Assembly: GCA_012841005.1 (NCBI GenBank) | Contig: DUVO01000282.1 | Coordinates: forward strand, 1-5,266 | Direction of reading: 5' to 3' | DNA from: Bacillota bacterium | GTDB lineage: Bacteria > Bacillota > DTU030 | DNA length: 5,266 nucleotides | Shown here: positions 4,927 to 5,266 of the stretch, in pieces | How positions within the stretch are numbered: the first letter of the stretch is position 1 | How the letters are laid out: the number at the start of each line of letters is the position of its first letter | Program-made: the position numbers and the translations under genes | The notes under the pieces: model-generated | Database searches by the model: none | What the model was told of the DNA's origin: nothing | Seen by the model: the letters and a program-made list of their open reading frames with translations, nothing else

Positions 4927-5266
4927 GTGTTTAGGAAAGCAGGTCTACGTGTGAAAATATTCCTGCATTTGCTAGTGTGCCGTTTGCTGCAGGTAACCGA
5001 ACTGGTAGGTACCCTTTATTATGTCGGCAGCAGTGAAACACTACCACCTCCCCTGAGCAATACCGAAGAATACCTCTTGCTGGACCGCCTCAAGCAGGGT
5101 GACCTGGAAGTCAAAAGCACACTGATCGAGCGAAACCTCCGCCTGGTGGTGTACATAGCGCGGAAATTTGAGAACACAGGAATCGGGGTTGAGGATCTGG
5201 TTTCGATAGGTACTATCGGTTTAATTAAGGCGGTAAACACCTTTGATCCGGGTAAAAAGATCAAGC
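4927..5266 (+). CDS. sigE: RNA polymerase sporulation sigma factor pro-sigma-E, N-terminal part
   Basis: Sigma-E directs early mother-cell transcription during sporulation. The window holds 113 codons and the gene continues past 5266. The start is GTG 4927, six bases after AGGAGGG (4914-4920). Residues 1 to about 30 form the pro-sequence, a basic and hydrophobic amphipathic stretch ([13 protein letters not shown]) that in the family holds the precursor inactive at the membrane. The SpoIIGA cleavage site is expected just before [13 protein letters not shown] (31-43). Region 2 begins at about residue 68 and matches sigma-E very closely: [18 protein letters not shown] (69-86), then [19 protein letters not shown] (88-106). 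GTG 4951 is an alternative start with a poorer ribosome site. The pro-sequence is about four residues longer than in B. subtilis. The DNA-binding region 4 lies outside the window. Confidence 0.96.
   Translation, partial: MFRKAGLRVKIFLHLLVCRLLQVTELVGTLYYVGSSETLPPPLSNTEEYLLLDRLKQGDLEVKSTLIERNLRLVVYIARKFENTGIGVEDLVSIGTIGLIKAVNTFDPGKKIK

Overview
This window is a stretch of chromosome from an endospore-forming Firmicute, most likely a member of the Clostridia in the broad Peptococcaceae/Thermoanaerobacterales-like sense. The evidence is the run murC-murA-ftsQ(divIB)-ftsZ-spoIIGA-sigE, all on the + strand. The ftsZ to spoIIGA-sigE neighbourhood is typical of Bacilli and Clostridia. Shine-Dalgarno sites are strong and match the Gram-positive anti-SD sequence, and four of the five visible starts are GTG or TTG. 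The species cannot be named from the sequence alone.

Layout: bases 1-144 are the C-terminal end of MurC (UDP-N-acetylmuramate:L-alanine ligase). After a 77-base gap comes a complete murA (222-1481), then ftsQ/divIB (best start 1513, end 2313). A 125-base spacer holds a good match to a sigma-H promoter, followed by a complete ftsZ (2439-3485). The next 521 bases have no certain gene. They hold a possible small ORF, a run of G-tracts, an intrinsic terminator at 3714-3743, a sigma-A-type promoter with an unusually long spacer (3765-3797), and a roughly 200-base leader. Then come spoIIGA (TTG start 4007, end 4879) and the first 113 codons of sigE (GTG start 4927), which runs off the window.

How the genes work together: MurA makes the first committed peptidoglycan precursor and MurC adds the first amino acid of the stem peptide. 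DivIB/FtsQ and FtsZ belong to the divisome that directs septal wall synthesis. At sporulation the septum becomes polar. The membrane aspartic protease SpoIIGA, encoded directly upstream of its substrate, then cleaves pro-sigma-E to start the mother-cell programme. The terminator and promoter in the 521-base gap split the window into a wall/division unit and a spoIIG-type sporulation unit.

No mobile element, CRISPR array, RNA gene or foreign-looking segment is visible, and I see no new biological system. The items most worth checking are regulatory: a sigma-H-like promoter in front of ftsZ, a spoIIG-like promoter with a 21-bp spacer and an inverted repeat around its -10, the unexplained segment after ftsZ, and the lack of murB and ftsA at their usual positions.
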